From Rhodospirillales bacterium (GTDB lineage: Bacteria; Pseudomonadota; Alphaproteobacteria; Kiloniellales; JACOMY01), in contig JACOMY010000033.1 in assembly GCA_014324045.1 (NCBI GenBank), forward strand, positions 1 through 32,126: a DNA stretch of 32,126 nt, read 5' to 3'. This document shows positions 9,045 to 16,923 of the stretch, piece after piece. The position numbers and the translations under genes were made by a program. Every line of letters begins with the position of its first letter. Within the stretch, counting starts at the first letter, position 1. The notes under the pieces are model-generated. The model saw only the letters and a program-made list of their open reading frames with translations, was not told the origin of the DNA and made no database searches.

Positions 9045-9377
9045 TCAACAGGTCCATGGTGTATTGAAGCACCCCTGCTCCCTTTGCCTTTTTTCTTCCC
9101 AACCGATTCTTGCCAACCATGCGGCCTGCTCCCGCTTTCGTTGGCGCTCGGCGGCCTCTCTAGCCTCTCTTTCTTGTTCCTGTCTGATATGTTCCGCCAA
9201 GGCTTTGAAAGGCGCAGCAAGGTCATTGAGCTCCGCAAAGAAACCACTGTGCAAACTACTGTGTTCCCCCCAATGAGTCGGCATATTGTCGTCGTTAGCC
9301 GATGCCAAGCCTCCGGTTAGCAGGACAGCAGCCGATAGGGCGATGCAGAACCTGGGTAAACTTCTTTTCTTGGACAT
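9045..9377 (-). CDS. Small exported coiled-coil protein carried by the insertion (copy A)
   Basis: The 110-residue protein has a clear Sec signal peptide: MSKKRSLPRF, hydrophobic core CIALSAAVLLTGGL, and a likely cleavage after ASA (about residue 27). The mature part is ANDDNMPTHW and then an amphipathic, strongly charged helix (EHIRQEQEREAREAAERQRK), predicting a short coiled coil in the periplasm or outside. It ends in GCFNTPWTC with two cysteines. I recognise no family. A Shine-Dalgarno region (GGAG/AAAGGA) precedes the ATG by about 8-18 nt, and a sigma70-like promoter lies about 130 bp upstream. A near-identical start (MSKIRSLPRFCI) occurs at 32089 in the second copy, so the gene belongs to the repeated element. 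Whether the C-terminus is complete cannot be judged because copy B runs off the window. Confidence 0.65.
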   Translation of the reverse strand: MSKKRSLPRFCIALSAAVLLTGGLASANDDNMPTHWGEHSSLHSGFFAELNDLAAPFKALAEHIRQEQEREAREAAERQRKREQAAWLARIGWEEKRQREQGCFNTPWTC

Positions 9378-9391
9378 TGTTCCGTTCCTTT

Positions 9392-9431
9392 CTCCACTGG
9401 TAAACTTACTTCTCTACTGGTAAACTTACTT
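9392..9431 (-). repeat. Two 20-bp tandem repeats just upstream of the secreted-protein start
   Basis: In the gene's sense strand the unit is AAGTAAGTTTACCAGTAGAG, followed by a second copy with one change (GGAG for AGAG). The second copy supplies the GGAG of the ribosome-binding region. A third, imperfect copy of the core (AAGTTTACCCAG) lies inside the coding region (9352-9363). All of this is conserved in copy B (32035-32074). Confidence 0.85.
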
Positions 9432-9503
9432 GCTTTCCTGCCACCCACCGGTTTTTGGACCGCAAGCCTTAGAGTCCGTATACTCTACAGACACTGTAAC
9501 TGC

Positions 9504-9532
9504 AACCTATCCGGTTCCTATCGGGCTGTCAA
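9504..9532 (-). promoter_or_regulatory. Sigma70-like promoter of the insertion's secreted-protein gene (copy A)
   Basis: The minus strand reads TTGACA (9532-9527), 17 nt, then TAGGTT (9509-9504). The same -35 and spacing, with TAGCTT at -10, occur in copy B. The predicted leader is about 120 nt and includes a small conserved hairpin (AGAGT / ACTCT) and the 20-bp tandem repeats. Confidence 0.6.
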
Positions 9533-9632
9533 ACGGCAATTCCGCTCTTGCGTCAACCTGCCGCATAGCGGCTGCAGGCAGAGCCCTTTGCCAGCCTCCA
9601 TGAGAGCCAACGGCAGAGCCCAAAACGGAGAG

Positions 9633-9670
9633 GGGCGCGGCTAGGCCCCCTAGGGGGCCTAGCCGCGCCC
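9633..9670. repeat. Perfect 38-bp palindrome at the right end of the insertion
   Basis: The left half GGGCGCGGCTAGGCCCCCT is followed directly by its exact reverse complement. Only AGCTTC separates it from the resumed heparinase frame. In copy B the corresponding arm pair is mismatched but still able to fold, and is also followed by AGCTTCTT on the equivalent strand, so the hairpin marks the element's end. Confidence 0.9.
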
Positions 9671-10025
9671 AGCTTCTTTCACTTGCACCCCGACGTGCAG
9701 GCCACCTTGATCCAAGGTAGAAGCGCCTGCCTATTGCGCCTGCCGCGCGGCGAGGGCTGGCGCTTCCGCACGCAGGATCCGGAGATCGCGCTGGAGCAAA
9801 GCATCTACTTCGGTCGCCCCGAAGATCCCCGACGCAGCCTGCAGATCGTCCTGAACGGCGTCACCGGCGGGCAGGGGGCAACGGCGCTGTGGTGGCTGCA
9901 GCGCGACGGTAAGGCCAAGCACCGATAGAGCCCGAGTTCGCGGCTCTGCGCTCCTGTCTTGTCTTTCACCGGACATCAATGCTCTTTGTTGGCCCAACCG
10001 CTCCCCAACTGGATTGCTGCTTGCC

Positions 10026-11588
10026 ATGACCGCGCTCGTTCGGCCTGCCCGTGCTCTTCTGTCTCTCTCCGACAAGCGGGGGCTGGAGGCATTCGCCCAA
10101 GGCCTCGCGGCTGCCGGGGTGCAACTGATCTCGACCGGCGGCACCGCTACCAGCCTCCGCGCCCAGGGGCTCGCGGTGCAGGAGATCAGCAGTGTGACCG
10201 GCTTTCCCGAGATCATGGATGGGCGGGTCAAGACCCTACACCCCAAGGTCCACGGCGGCCTGCTGGCCAAGCGCGGCGATGCCGGGCACCGCCAAGCCAT
10301 GCAGGAACAGGGGATTGAAGGCATCGATCTGCTGGTCGCGAACTTCTACCCTTTCGAGGAGACCCTGGAAGCCGGCGGCGATGCGGCCGCTCTGATCGAG
10401 AAGATCGACATCGGCGGCCCGGCCATGCTGCGCGCAGCGGCCAAGAACCATGCCTACGTCGCTGTGGTGACCGATCCCGACGACTACGCTGGCCTGCTGG
10501 AAGAGATGGCGCGCGAAGGCGGCATCGCCTTCGCGACCCGGCAGCGTCTGGCAGCCAAGGCCTTTGCCCTGACCGCCAGCTACGACGGAGCGATCGCGGG
10601 CTGGATGCTGCAGCACCAGGAGGAGGGCTTTCCCAAGCGCTTCGCCCTACCGGGCGTTCGCCTGGCGAGCTTGCGCTACGGTGAGAACCCGCACCAGGCA
10701 GCCGCGCTCTACCGCAGCGGACCCTCCCAGCCTGGGGCGGTCTCGGCAAGGCAGCTGCAGGGCAAGACGCTTTCCTACAACAACCTGGCCGATGCCGATG
10801 CCGCCTTCCAGTGCGTTGCCGAGTTCGACGACCCCGCGGTGGTGATCGTGAAGCACGGCAACCCCTGCGGTGTGGCCCAGAGCGCGCAGCAGAGCGCTGC
10901 CTATGCCAAGGCTCTGGCCTGCGACAATGTCAGTGCCTTCGGCGGCATCGTCGCGCTGAACCGTCCCCTGGAGGCGGACACGGCAAGCCAGATCGCCAGG
11001 CTCTTCACCGAGGTGGTGATCGCCCCGGCCTTCAGCCCGGAGGCTCTGGAGATCCTCTCGGCCAAGGGCAATCTGCGCCTGTTGGACAGTGGCGGCATGC
11101 CGGCTGCCGGCGCAACCGGTCTGATCTGCAAGGCGCTGGCGGGTGGCTTCCTTCTGCAAGATCGGGACAACGGGCAGATCACCCGTGACGGCCTGAAGGT
11201 CGTGACCCGGCGGGTACCCAGTGCGGAAGAATTGAGTGACCTGCTCTTCGCCTTCCGCGTCTGCAAGCATGTGCGCTCCAATGCCATCGTCTATGCCCGG
11301 GCAGGCGCCACGGTGGGCATCGGCGCCGGACAGATGAGCCGGGTCGATGCCGCCAAGATCGCCGCCAGCAAGGCCAAGGATGCCTTCGGCGAACAAGGTG
11401 CTTCGGGTGCAGCGATTGCCTCTGACGCCTTCTTCCCCTTCGCGGACGGTCTGCTAGCGGCTAAGGTGGCCGGTGTGACGGCCGTGATTCAGCCGGGTGG
11501 CTCCCGGTGGGATGCCGAAGTCATTGCAGCGGCCGACGAGGCTGGCCTGGCGATGGTCTTCACCGGCATGCGCCACTTCCGCCATTGA
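10026..11588 (+). CDS. purH: Bifunctional AICAR formyltransferase / IMP cyclohydrolase
   Basis: The 520-residue enzyme carries out the last two steps of de novo IMP synthesis. The N-terminal MGS-like cyclohydrolase domain (about 1-195) shows [46 protein letters not shown] and [18 protein letters not shown]. The formyltransferase domain (about 200-520) has [36 protein letters not shown] (catalytic Lys/His region), [36 protein letters not shown] and the C-terminal [22 protein letters not shown] 10026 (MTALVRP) is chosen; an in-frame TTG at 10014 adds four residues only. Length is normal and motifs are intact. It is convergent with the LysE gene, 15 bp apart. Confidence 0.97.
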   Translation: MTALVRPARALLSLSDKRGLEAFAQGLAAAGVQLISTGGTATSLRAQGLAVQEISSVTGFPEIMDGRVKTLHPKVHGGLLAKRGDAGHRQAMQEQGIEGIDLLVANFYPFEETLEAGGDAAALIEKIDIGGPAMLRAAAKNHAYVAVVTDPDDYAGLLEEMAREGGIAFATRQRLAAKAFALTASYDGAIAGWMLQHQEEGFPKRFALPGVRLASLRYGENPHQAAALYRSGPSQPGAVSARQLQGKTLSYNNLADADAAFQCVAEFDDPAVVIVKHGNPCGVAQSAQQSAAYAKALACDNVSAFGGIVALNRPLEADTASQIARLFTEVVIAPAFSPEALEILSAKGNLRLLDSGGMPAAGATGLICKALAGGFLLQDRDNGQITRDGLKVVTRRVPSAEELSDLLFAFRVCKHVRSNAIVYARAGATVGIGAGQMSRVDAAKIAASKAKDAFGEQGASGAAIASDAFFPFADGLLAAKVAGVTAVIQPGGSRWDAEVIAAADEAGLAMVFTGMRHFRH

Positions 11589-11603
11589 TCGGGGCCGTGG
11601 CCG

Positions 11604-12233
11604 CTACTTGATGAGGTAGCTCACCGAATCCCACAGCGCATAGATGCCGAAGGTCAGGATCAAGAGGCCCGACCAGCGCTTGACCTGAGGCATCCAGGCC
11701 ACGCCGATGCGGCCGCGCGCCAACAGCACCGTCAGCGAAATCCCCAGCCACCAGATCGCCGAGCCAAGGAAGACGCCAGCCACCAGCAGGCCTGCCGTGC
11801 CGTAGTTCATCGTCTGTCCCGCCAGGCCCAGGCTGGCGAAGACGGTGAGGAAAGTGATGATGGTGATGGGGTTGGTCAGGGTCAGCATGAAGGTGGTGAG
11901 GAAGGTCCCGGCCAAGCCAGCCCTTGAGGCCCCCTTCACCGGAGGCTCCCCGGGGAAGAGGAAGAAGACGATCCCCAGCATCACCAGAATCAGGCCACCG
12001 GCACCGCGGATGAAGTGTTCGTGCTGAATAAGAAAGTGCGAGACCGTGGCAATGCCGAATCCGGCCACGGCGCCGAAGAAGGCATCGGCCGCCGCAGCAC
12101 CCATACCGGCCGAGATGCCGCCGGGCACGCCATAGTAGATGGCACGCTTAATGCAAATCACCGCCACCGGCCCGACCGGTATGGCGATGATCATGCCGGC
12201 GACGATTCCTTTGAGAAAGATATCCAAGACCAT
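11604..12233 (-). CDS. LysE/RhtB-family amino-acid exporter
   Basis: This 209-residue inner-membrane protein has about six hydrophobic segments and the family hallmark near the N-terminus, [33 protein letters not shown] and [18 protein letters not shown] follow, then helices to [12 protein letters not shown]. LysE-type carriers export amino acids or related small molecules; the substrate is unknown. ATG 12233 (MVLDIFLK) matches the usual N-terminus; an upstream in-frame start adds 40 non-family residues. It is transcribed in the same direction as the ABC operon but separated from it by 222 bp. Confidence 0.88.
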   Translation of the reverse strand: MVLDIFLKGIVAGMIIAIPVGPVAVICIKRAIYYGVPGGISAGMGAAAADAFFGAVAGFGIATVSHFLIQHEHFIRGAGGLILVMLGIVFFLFPGEPPVKGASRAGLAGTFLTTFMLTLTNPITIITFLTVFASLGLAGQTMNYGTAGLLVAGVFLGSAIWWLGISLTVLLARGRIGVAWMPQVKRWSGLLILTFGIYALWDSVSYLIK

Positions 12234-12376
12234 GGTCGTACGACAGGCGGCTCCAGCGGAAATATGAGCCGACTGTGGCTCCAGGCGCGATTCGATGCCT
12301 GACGCGACCAGGCAGGATGGCGGCACACTAGCGGGGCGGGCGATTCTCCGCAAATGTCCCGGCGTATCGTAGCGGT

Positions 12377-12406
12377 CCTATGTGGACCTATGCGGACCTA
12401 TGTGGA
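12377..12406. repeat. Three 10-bp tandem repeats upstream of the LysE gene
   Basis: CCTATGTGGA, CCTATGCGGA and CCTATGTGGA follow head-to-tail. They lie in the 222-bp gap (12234-12455) between the ABC-transporter operon end and the LysE start. The 10-bp period would place copies on one helical face, as for an operator, but nothing else supports that. I see no gene in this gap. Confidence 0.8.
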
Positions 12407-12455
12407 CTGAAGGGCGTTGGGGGGGTGGGCCAAGGTTCGGAAAATCCGGGCCCTG

Positions 12456-13211
12456 CTAGAGGATTTGGCTGAGGAATTCGCGGGTGCGCGGGTCCTTAGC
12501 CCGGTCGAAGAAGGTGGCTGGCGGGCCGTGTTCGACGATTACGCCCTTGTCGGTGAAGTAGATGCGGTCGGCGAGCTCGCGGGCGAAGCCCATCTCGTGG
12601 GTGACCAGGATGCAGGTCATGCCTTCGCCGGCCAGTTCCTTGATGGTGACTAGCACCTCCTTGACGGTTTCGGGGTCCAAGGCGGCCGTTACCTCGTCGA
12701 AGAGCATGACGCCAGGGTTCATCGCCAGCGAGCGGGCGATCGCCACGCGTTGCTGCTGGCCGCCGGAGAGTTCCCCCGGATAGCTATCCTCCTTGCCTTG
12801 CAGGCGTACTTTGGCCAGCAGGGCGCGGGCGCGGCGTTCCACCTCCTCCCGGTTTCGCTTCAGGACCAGGAGCGGCGCCATCATCACGTTCTGCAGTGCC
12901 GTCTTGTGGGGGAAGAGATTGTACTGCTGAAAGACCATGCCGACCTTCTTGCGGAGTGCCAGCTTGTCGAGCTTGGGATCGTGGACCTCTTGCCCCTCCA
13001 CCGTGATCGAGCCCTGCTGGATGTCGTTCAGGGCGTTGATGCAGCGGATCAGGGTCGATTTGCCGGATCCGGAAGGCCCGATGATGCAGACGACCTCCCC
13101 CTTCATGACGTCGAGCGAGATGCCCTTTAGGACCTGCAAACTGCCGAAGGATTTGTGGACGTCTTTCAGGGAGACGATGGGCCGGTCGGGGGTCCAGCCG
13201 TTACCGTTCAT
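12456..13211 (-). CDS. Polar amino-acid ABC transporter ATP-binding protein
   Basis: The 251-residue ATPase drives the importer encoded just upstream. It has Walker A GPSGSGKST (45-53), Q-loop FQQYNLFPH, signature LSGGQQQR (148-155), Walker B VMLFDEVTAALD (about 168-179) and H-loop VTHEMGFARELAD. The sequence is of the AapP/GlnQ/HisP type (PAAT family). ATG 13211 (MNGNGW) is chosen because GAGGAG lies 9 nt upstream; an in-frame start at 13250 would overlap the permease gene by 17 bp. It is the last gene of a four-gene operon (binding protein, permease, permease, ATPase). Confidence 0.95.
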   Translation of the reverse strand: MNGNGWTPDRPIVSLKDVHKSFGSLQVLKGISLDVMKGEVVCIIGPSGSGKSTLIRCINALNDIQQGSITVEGQEVHDPKLDKLALRKKVGMVFQQYNLFPHKTALQNVMMAPLLVLKRNREEVERRARALLAKVRLQGKEDSYPGELSGGQQQRVAIARSLAMNPGVMLFDEVTAALDPETVKEVLVTIKELAGEGMTCILVTHEMGFARELADRIYFTDKGVIVEHGPPATFFDRAKDPRTREFLSQIL

Positions 13212-13233
13212 CGGGCCGTACTCCTCAAAAGGG

Positions 13234-14130
13234 CTAGAGTTTGACTGCAAAGCGGCGCTCCAAGCGGACGGTCCAGCGCGCGATCGGGTAGCAGTAAAGG
13301 AAGAAGATCAATAGCACGAAGCTGTAGAAGGGGATCAGCAGGACCGGGCGGTTGTTTTCCGCCTCGATCGCCTGGCGAGTCAGGTTCAAGACCTCCTCGA
13401 CGCCCAGGATGGAGACGATCGGCGTGGCCATGGTGAGGATCGCGTACCAGTTCATCCAGGGCGGAATCATGCGCTTGATGCACTGCGGCAGGACGATCCG
13501 CCAAAGCGTCTGCTGCCGGGTGAAGGCCAGCGACTCGGCGGCCTCCCACTGTGCCGAGGGGACGGAGTTTACCGCGCCGCGCACGATCTCCGAAATGTTC
13601 GCCATGATCGGCAGGGAAAGGCCGATCACGGCCTTGATCCAGTCCGGTACCGGGATGATGAGGCCGCCTATGTTCAACTCGAAGGGGAAGGACAGCATGA
13701 CGATGAACAGCAGTACCAGCCAGGGAGAGTTGCGGAAGATTTGGGTCAGGAAGTAGCTTAGTTTGGCGATCGCCGGATGGATCGAGATCTGCCCCAAGCC
13801 CAGGAAGACCCCGAGCAGGGTGCCGACCAGCATGGTGGCGGCGCCGATCAGGACGGTGAAGGTAAAGCCGTCGAACAGCAGGAAGGGGATCCAGCGCAAC
13901 AGCGTCTCGAAGGCGCCGGCGATGCTTTCGCCGCTGCCGCTTTGGGCGCCCGCGGTCAAGGGCCAGACGGCGGCAGCGGCGGCCAGCATAAGCGGGAACC
14001 AGAGCGGCAGGCCGGCCAGCCAGCGGCTGAAGCCGATGGGCGAGGCGGCGGCGTAGAGCGCTTTGTGCGAGTGCAGCACCGGCAGATCGGTCCGGGCCGC
14101 TGCGGTAAGGCCGGGGATCGCTTTTGGCAT
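13234..14130 (-). CDS. Amino-acid ABC transporter permease (second)
   Basis: The 298-residue membrane subunit has an N-terminal extension with a membrane helix (WLAGLPLWFPLMLAAAAAVW). The HisM/GlnP-type core follows, opening with LLFDGFTFTVLIGAATMLVG. It contains FLTQIFRNSPWLVLLFIV and the ATPase-contacting EAA loop EAAESLAFTRQQTLWRIVLP. It starts 4 bp after the preceding permease and probably pairs with it as a heterodimer. Substrate specificity cannot be read from sequence. Confidence 0.92.
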   Translation of the reverse strand: MPKAIPGLTAAARTDLPVLHSHKALYAAASPIGFSRWLAGLPLWFPLMLAAAAAVWPLTAGAQSGSGESIAGAFETLLRWIPFLLFDGFTFTVLIGAATMLVGTLLGVFLGLGQISIHPAIAKLSYFLTQIFRNSPWLVLLFIVMLSFPFELNIGGLIIPVPDWIKAVIGLSLPIMANISEIVRGAVNSVPSAQWEAAESLAFTRQQTLWRIVLPQCIKRMIPPWMNWYAILTMATPIVSILGVEEVLNLTRQAIEAENNRPVLLIPFYSFVLLIFFLYCYPIARWTVRLERRFAVKL

Positions 14131-14134
14131 GGCG

Positions 14135-14890
14135 CTAACCCCCGTAACCCGGGATGCGCATGGCGCGTTCCCAGCGGTTCATGCCCATGACGACCAGGCC
14201 GACGAGCGCTAGATAGATGACGAACAGCACCAGCATCATGGGGTTCTGCGCCGAGGGATAGTCGTTCCAGATGGTGATGGATTCGTAGAGGAGTTCCGGT
14301 ACGGCGATGACGAAGGCCTGGGTGGTGGTCTTGACCAGGTTCACCAGATTGTTGTTCAGCGCCGGGATTGAGACCCGGAGTGCTAAAGGCAGCACGATGT
14401 AGCGATAGGTCTGCAGGCGGGTGAAGCCGAGGGAGTGGGCGGCTTCCTGCGTCGATTTCGGCACGGCTTCGACCCCGGCACGGAAGATCTCGACGTTAAA
14501 GGCGCCGGCGAAGAAGGAAAGCGAGATGATCGCCCAGCCGACGTTGGAGACGATCGGCACCTCCAGCCAGCCGTCTGGCGAATAGGTCGGCGTCAGCCTG
14601 CCCAAGGCGAAATAGAAAAACAGCAGCTGGACGAAGGGCGGCGTGTTACGGAAGAACTGGATGTAGCCCGCGACCAGAGCCCTTAGGAGCCTGGAGTGAG
14701 CGCCCTGCATGGCGGCGCCGGCAATGCCGATGGCGACACTGAACAGCAGGCAGGCGGCCGCCAGCTGGATCGTCATCCACAGGCCGCTCAAGACCATACC
14801 GGCCTGCTTTTCGCTGTAGAAAAAAATGAAGTTCCAGCGTGGCGCATCGGCGGCCAGGTCGCGGAAGAATTGGGCGAAAGCGTCGAGCAT
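14135..14890 (-). CDS. Amino-acid ABC transporter permease (first)
   Basis: The 251-residue HisQ/GlnP-type inner-membrane subunit shows GLWMTIQLAAACLLFSV, YIQFFRNTPPFVQLLFFYFALG, AFNVEIFRAGVEAVPKSTQEAAHSLGFTRLQTYRYIVLP (EAA loop), and LVKTTTQAFVIAVPELLYES. Length and motifs are normal for PAAT-family permeases. It is tightly followed by the second permease, but about 295 bp of non-coding sequence separates it from the binding-protein gene. Confidence 0.93.
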   Translation of the reverse strand: MLDAFAQFFRDLAADAPRWNFIFFYSEKQAGMVLSGLWMTIQLAAACLLFSVAIGIAGAAMQGAHSRLLRALVAGYIQFFRNTPPFVQLLFFYFALGRLTPTYSPDGWLEVPIVSNVGWAIISLSFFAGAFNVEIFRAGVEAVPKSTQEAAHSLGFTRLQTYRYIVLPLALRVSIPALNNNLVNLVKTTTQAFVIAVPELLYESITIWNDYPSAQNPMMLVLFVIYLALVGLVVMGMNRWERAMRIPGYGG

Positions 14891-15185
14891 GGGGTGGCCT
14901 CCGCCTGAAGCAGACTGCGGTCTGGAGCAGACAGCGGTCCGGCCGGGCCGGCGCGCCGTCTGAGCCGTCTGACTGGGGCCCTGTCCACAGCCCGCCGGCT
15001 TTGGGGTTTAGGGGTTAGGGGGGTTAGGGTTGAGGGGGTAGGGGAAGCGATCCGGATGCAGGGCCTTCGGCAAGACCGGTTCGGGGACGCCGGTCTTGCG
15101 AAGCCTTTGCCGGTCCGCCGCTTGTCGGCCGGCGCTCCCTGGGGGGCGGCGCTTCCTGTGGCCGGCACTCTTTGGGGGGCCGGCG
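14891..15185. other. Non-coding spacer within the ABC operon: G-tract, hairpin and repeats
   Basis: This gap between the binding-protein and permease genes has three features. At 15001-15044 the plus strand carries six runs of 3-6 G separated by TTA, GTTTA or GTTGA-like linkers, telomere-like and able to form a G-quadruplex. At 15070-15099 lies a hairpin, and at about 15128-15187 repeats of GGCCGGCGCT with G6 runs. A structured gap after the binding-protein gene is common where transcription is partly stopped so that binding protein is made in excess. I see no gene here. Confidence 0.6.
15070..15099 (-). terminator. Hairpin between binding-protein and permease genes (possible partial terminator)
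   Basis: Ten-base arms GCAAGACCGG (15070-15079) and CCGGTCTTGC (15090-15099) enclose a 10-nt loop. No U-run follows in the operon's direction, so it is more likely an RNA-stabilising or attenuating stem-loop than a full terminator. Confidence 0.45.
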
Positions 15186-16019
15186 CTATTCGGTCAGCCA
15201 GTCCTTGTAGCGCTCCTGCTGATCGACCAGGAAGCCGGTGGGCTGGATGCCCCACTTGCTTTCCAGTTCGATCAGGGTGCCGTCCTTCAGCCAGTTGTAC
15301 TGCATGCCGGACATGAAGCGGCCGAAGACGCAGTTCTCTTCCGCCTTCGGCACGGCCAGGCCCCAGGGGTTGTCGTCCTCGGTCGGCAAGGGCATCTCGA
15401 AGCCCTGCCAATCGCCGGACAGCAGGTCGGCCATGATCGAGCTGTCGTCATAGACGAAGGCGATGCACTTCTTGTCGCGCAGTGCCTGCTTGGCCTCGGC
15501 GTTGCCGGTGAAAGCTATCACCTCGGCGCCGTAGCGGTCCTCGACGATCTGGTTATAGAAGGCGCCCTGCTTGCCGCAGACCGGGCGGCCGCGCAGCTGC
15601 TCCCACTCGGTGAGATTCAGCGCCTCGGGCGCTAAGATGTTGGTGCCGGAGGTGTAGTAGTTCGGGCCGACGATGCCCACGATCTGGCGCCGGTCCGGGC
15701 GGTCGGACATGGTGGCGATCATCAGGTCGATCTTGCCTTGCTCCAAGAATTGCATGCGGTTCGAGGACTGCACCGAGACCAGTTCCAGCGCCACGCCCAT
15801 TGTGTCGGCAACGTTCTTGGCCATGTCGACCTCCATGCCGACCAGTTCGCCGCCGGTGTCGCGGAAGCCCCAAGGCTTGTAGTCGGGCTTAACCCCGACC
15901 ACGATTTTGCCGCGTTCCATAATTTTGTTCCACACCGCGTTGGTGCAGTGCGCGGCAGTGGCGGTGCCGGCCGAGAGGGTCAGCAGCAGGGCCGTGGTGG
16001 TTGCTAGCAGCTTTTTCAT
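15186..16019 (-). CDS. Amino-acid ABC transporter periplasmic substrate-binding protein
   Basis: The 277-residue SBP_bac_3-type protein has a Sec signal peptide (MKKLLATTTALLLTLSAGTATA, written here as residues 1-22, cleaved before AHC). The mature domain shows GKIVVGVKPDYKPWGFRD, MEVDMAKNVADTMG, RMQFLEQGKIDLMIATMSD, and TGNAEAKQALRDKKCIAFVYDD. It captures a polar amino acid or similar ligand and delivers it to the two permeases encoded downstream. It is the first gene of the operon; the promoter should lie in 16020-16200, where I find no convincing consensus. Ligand unknown. Confidence 0.92.
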   Translation of the reverse strand: MKKLLATTTALLLTLSAGTATAAHCTNAVWNKIMERGKIVVGVKPDYKPWGFRDTGGELVGMEVDMAKNVADTMGVALELVSVQSSNRMQFLEQGKIDLMIATMSDRPDRRQIVGIVGPNYYTSGTNILAPEALNLTEWEQLRGRPVCGKQGAFYNQIVEDRYGAEVIAFTGNAEAKQALRDKKCIAFVYDDSSIMADLLSGDWQGFEMPLPTEDDNPWGLAVPKAEENCVFGRFMSGMQYNWLKDGTLIELESKWGIQPTGFLVDQQERYKDWLTE

Positions 16020-16620
16020 GTCGGTCTCCTAGATTGCGACAGTTCCTAAGGGGCGCAAGGCCTGGGCCAAGGGCGGCCAAGAGCTTGAGCGGGTCCGGCG
16101 GGCCGCCGGAGGGATGCCTTCCGGCAAAGACCAAGCAGCCGGCGATCCCGGTTTGCGGGTCCGCCAGTGGGTTTCAGCAGCGCCCTGTCAAGAATAGCTT
16201 AAAGCTCTCCGCGGAAGGCGCCGAGGTCTTGTTCGTTGTTTAGGGTTCAATCTTAGGCCGAAGCGTTGGCGGGTGCAAGCCGCTTCACGTTCACGCCGAT
16301 GCGGTTTGAGATCGGAGACAGGCGCCGGATCGGATGAACAACTGGGGGCGGGGAGGATGAGGGGCAGGGGGACAGCATGGCCAAGGCGGCGCGAAGAGGG
16401 GCCATCCCGCTTGTGCTTTTCGTGCCGCCGTTGCTTCGACCCGGTCATGTCCTTATCCCCATCCCTGCCCATTAGGCATCCCCCGGCCATGGGTGGAGCG
16501 TCCGCGGGCTCCGACGCCGAAACCTTGGCGCGCATAACCTCTAGATGATACCCTTGTGCAGGGCTGAGAAGGCACGAAGCCGATTTGACAATTTTTGCCA
16601 ATAGATGGCATCGTGGGGCA
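16020..16620. other. Non-coding interval upstream of the ABC operon
   Basis: I see no supported gene in these 600 bp. A 207-codon minus-strand open frame crosses it but shows no family motif and biased composition expected of GC-rich chance frames. TTGACA at 16585-16590 could be a -35 element for the ParD remnant downstream, without a good -10. Confidence 0.5.
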
Positions 16621-16632
16621 ATGGAGGTGACG

Positions 16633-16757
16633 ATGGTGACGATGAGCCTATTGCTACCCGATCCGATGAAGGCATGGCAAGCGGTGTTCCCGAAACATTC
16701 AACATGGATGCGTTCCTGAAGCGCAAGCGGGCGGAACATGCCCCGGATAAGGGCTAG
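16633..16757 (+). pseudogene. ParD-type antitoxin remnant (internal deletion)
   Basis: ATG 16633 opens MVTMSLLLPDPMKAWQ, the usual N-terminus of type II ParD antitoxins (ribbon-helix-helix strand, LPDPMK.W). In another frame from about 16665 the sequence reads DEGMASGVPETFNMDAFLKRKRAEH to TAG 16755-16757, the typical ParD C-terminus (I.EGL.SG....f...AF..RKRAEHA). The middle (about 30-40 residues) is missing, with the junction near GATGAAGG. No ParE toxin gene is visible next to it. This marks the left edge of the accessory island. Confidence 0.55.
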
Positions 16758-16923
16758 AGGATCAAGGGTTGGCGAATAGAGACTTTCCCCGGGCCTCCCC
16801 AATCGGCCCATCGAGCTGGCCTAGGAGACGGCGGCCGGTTTGTCTCTGCTTGCCCGCAAGCCGCCATGCCGATCGGGCGCGGCCGGCTCGCATGTCTTTC
16901 ACCGGGTCTTTCGGCGGTGCCGG

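Larger units (their letters stand above)
8866..9676. mobile_element. Palindrome-ended insertion (copy A) inside the heparinase remnant
   Basis: The heparinase reading frame stops at LAYNIR (CGC 8863-8865) and resumes at FHLHP (TTT 9677-9679), so about 811 bp were inserted between them. The inserted DNA starts GCAATC plus a perfect 36-bp palindrome (8872-8907). It ends with a perfect 38-bp palindrome (9633-9670) plus AGCTTC. The only supported gene inside is a minus-strand small secreted protein (9045-9377) with its own promoter. No transposase, integrase or clear target-site duplication is visible. A second, inverted copy of its right part starts at about 31785. The exact ends are inferred from the reconstructed host gene, and a few bases (shared AGCTTCTT) are ambiguous. 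Confidence 0.65.
8224..9928 (+). pseudogene. Heparinase II/III-family protein, multiply broken and interrupted by an insertion
   Basis: Fragments in order match a heparinase II/III-like protein. An N-terminal piece reads RHLALPRLRYRLACLIYGLP (from about 8271), followed by SWPGNAQVGQ. A junction ILPQQVCADGGLALFNGAAE (about 8440-8500) joins two distant parts of the family, implying an internal deletion of a few hundred residues, perhaps between GACGGCGG-like repeats. GFQRLQVGRLAVLVDAG follows, then a frameshift and another deletion, and SQFLEMSHDGY through GEDRLTGGRSGLAYNIR, ending at 8865. The sequence resumes at 9677 with FHLHPDVQATLIQ, LLRLPRGEGWRF and SIYFGRPEDPRRS to the TAG at 9926-9928. 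The intact gene would be expected between rpe and purH, so location and content agree. It is not functional. Confidence 0.8.

Noticed and set aside
16188..16811. 207-codon minus-strand open frame upstream of the ABC operon
   Set aside because: No recognisable motif, biased composition, and it runs antisense through the ParD remnant.
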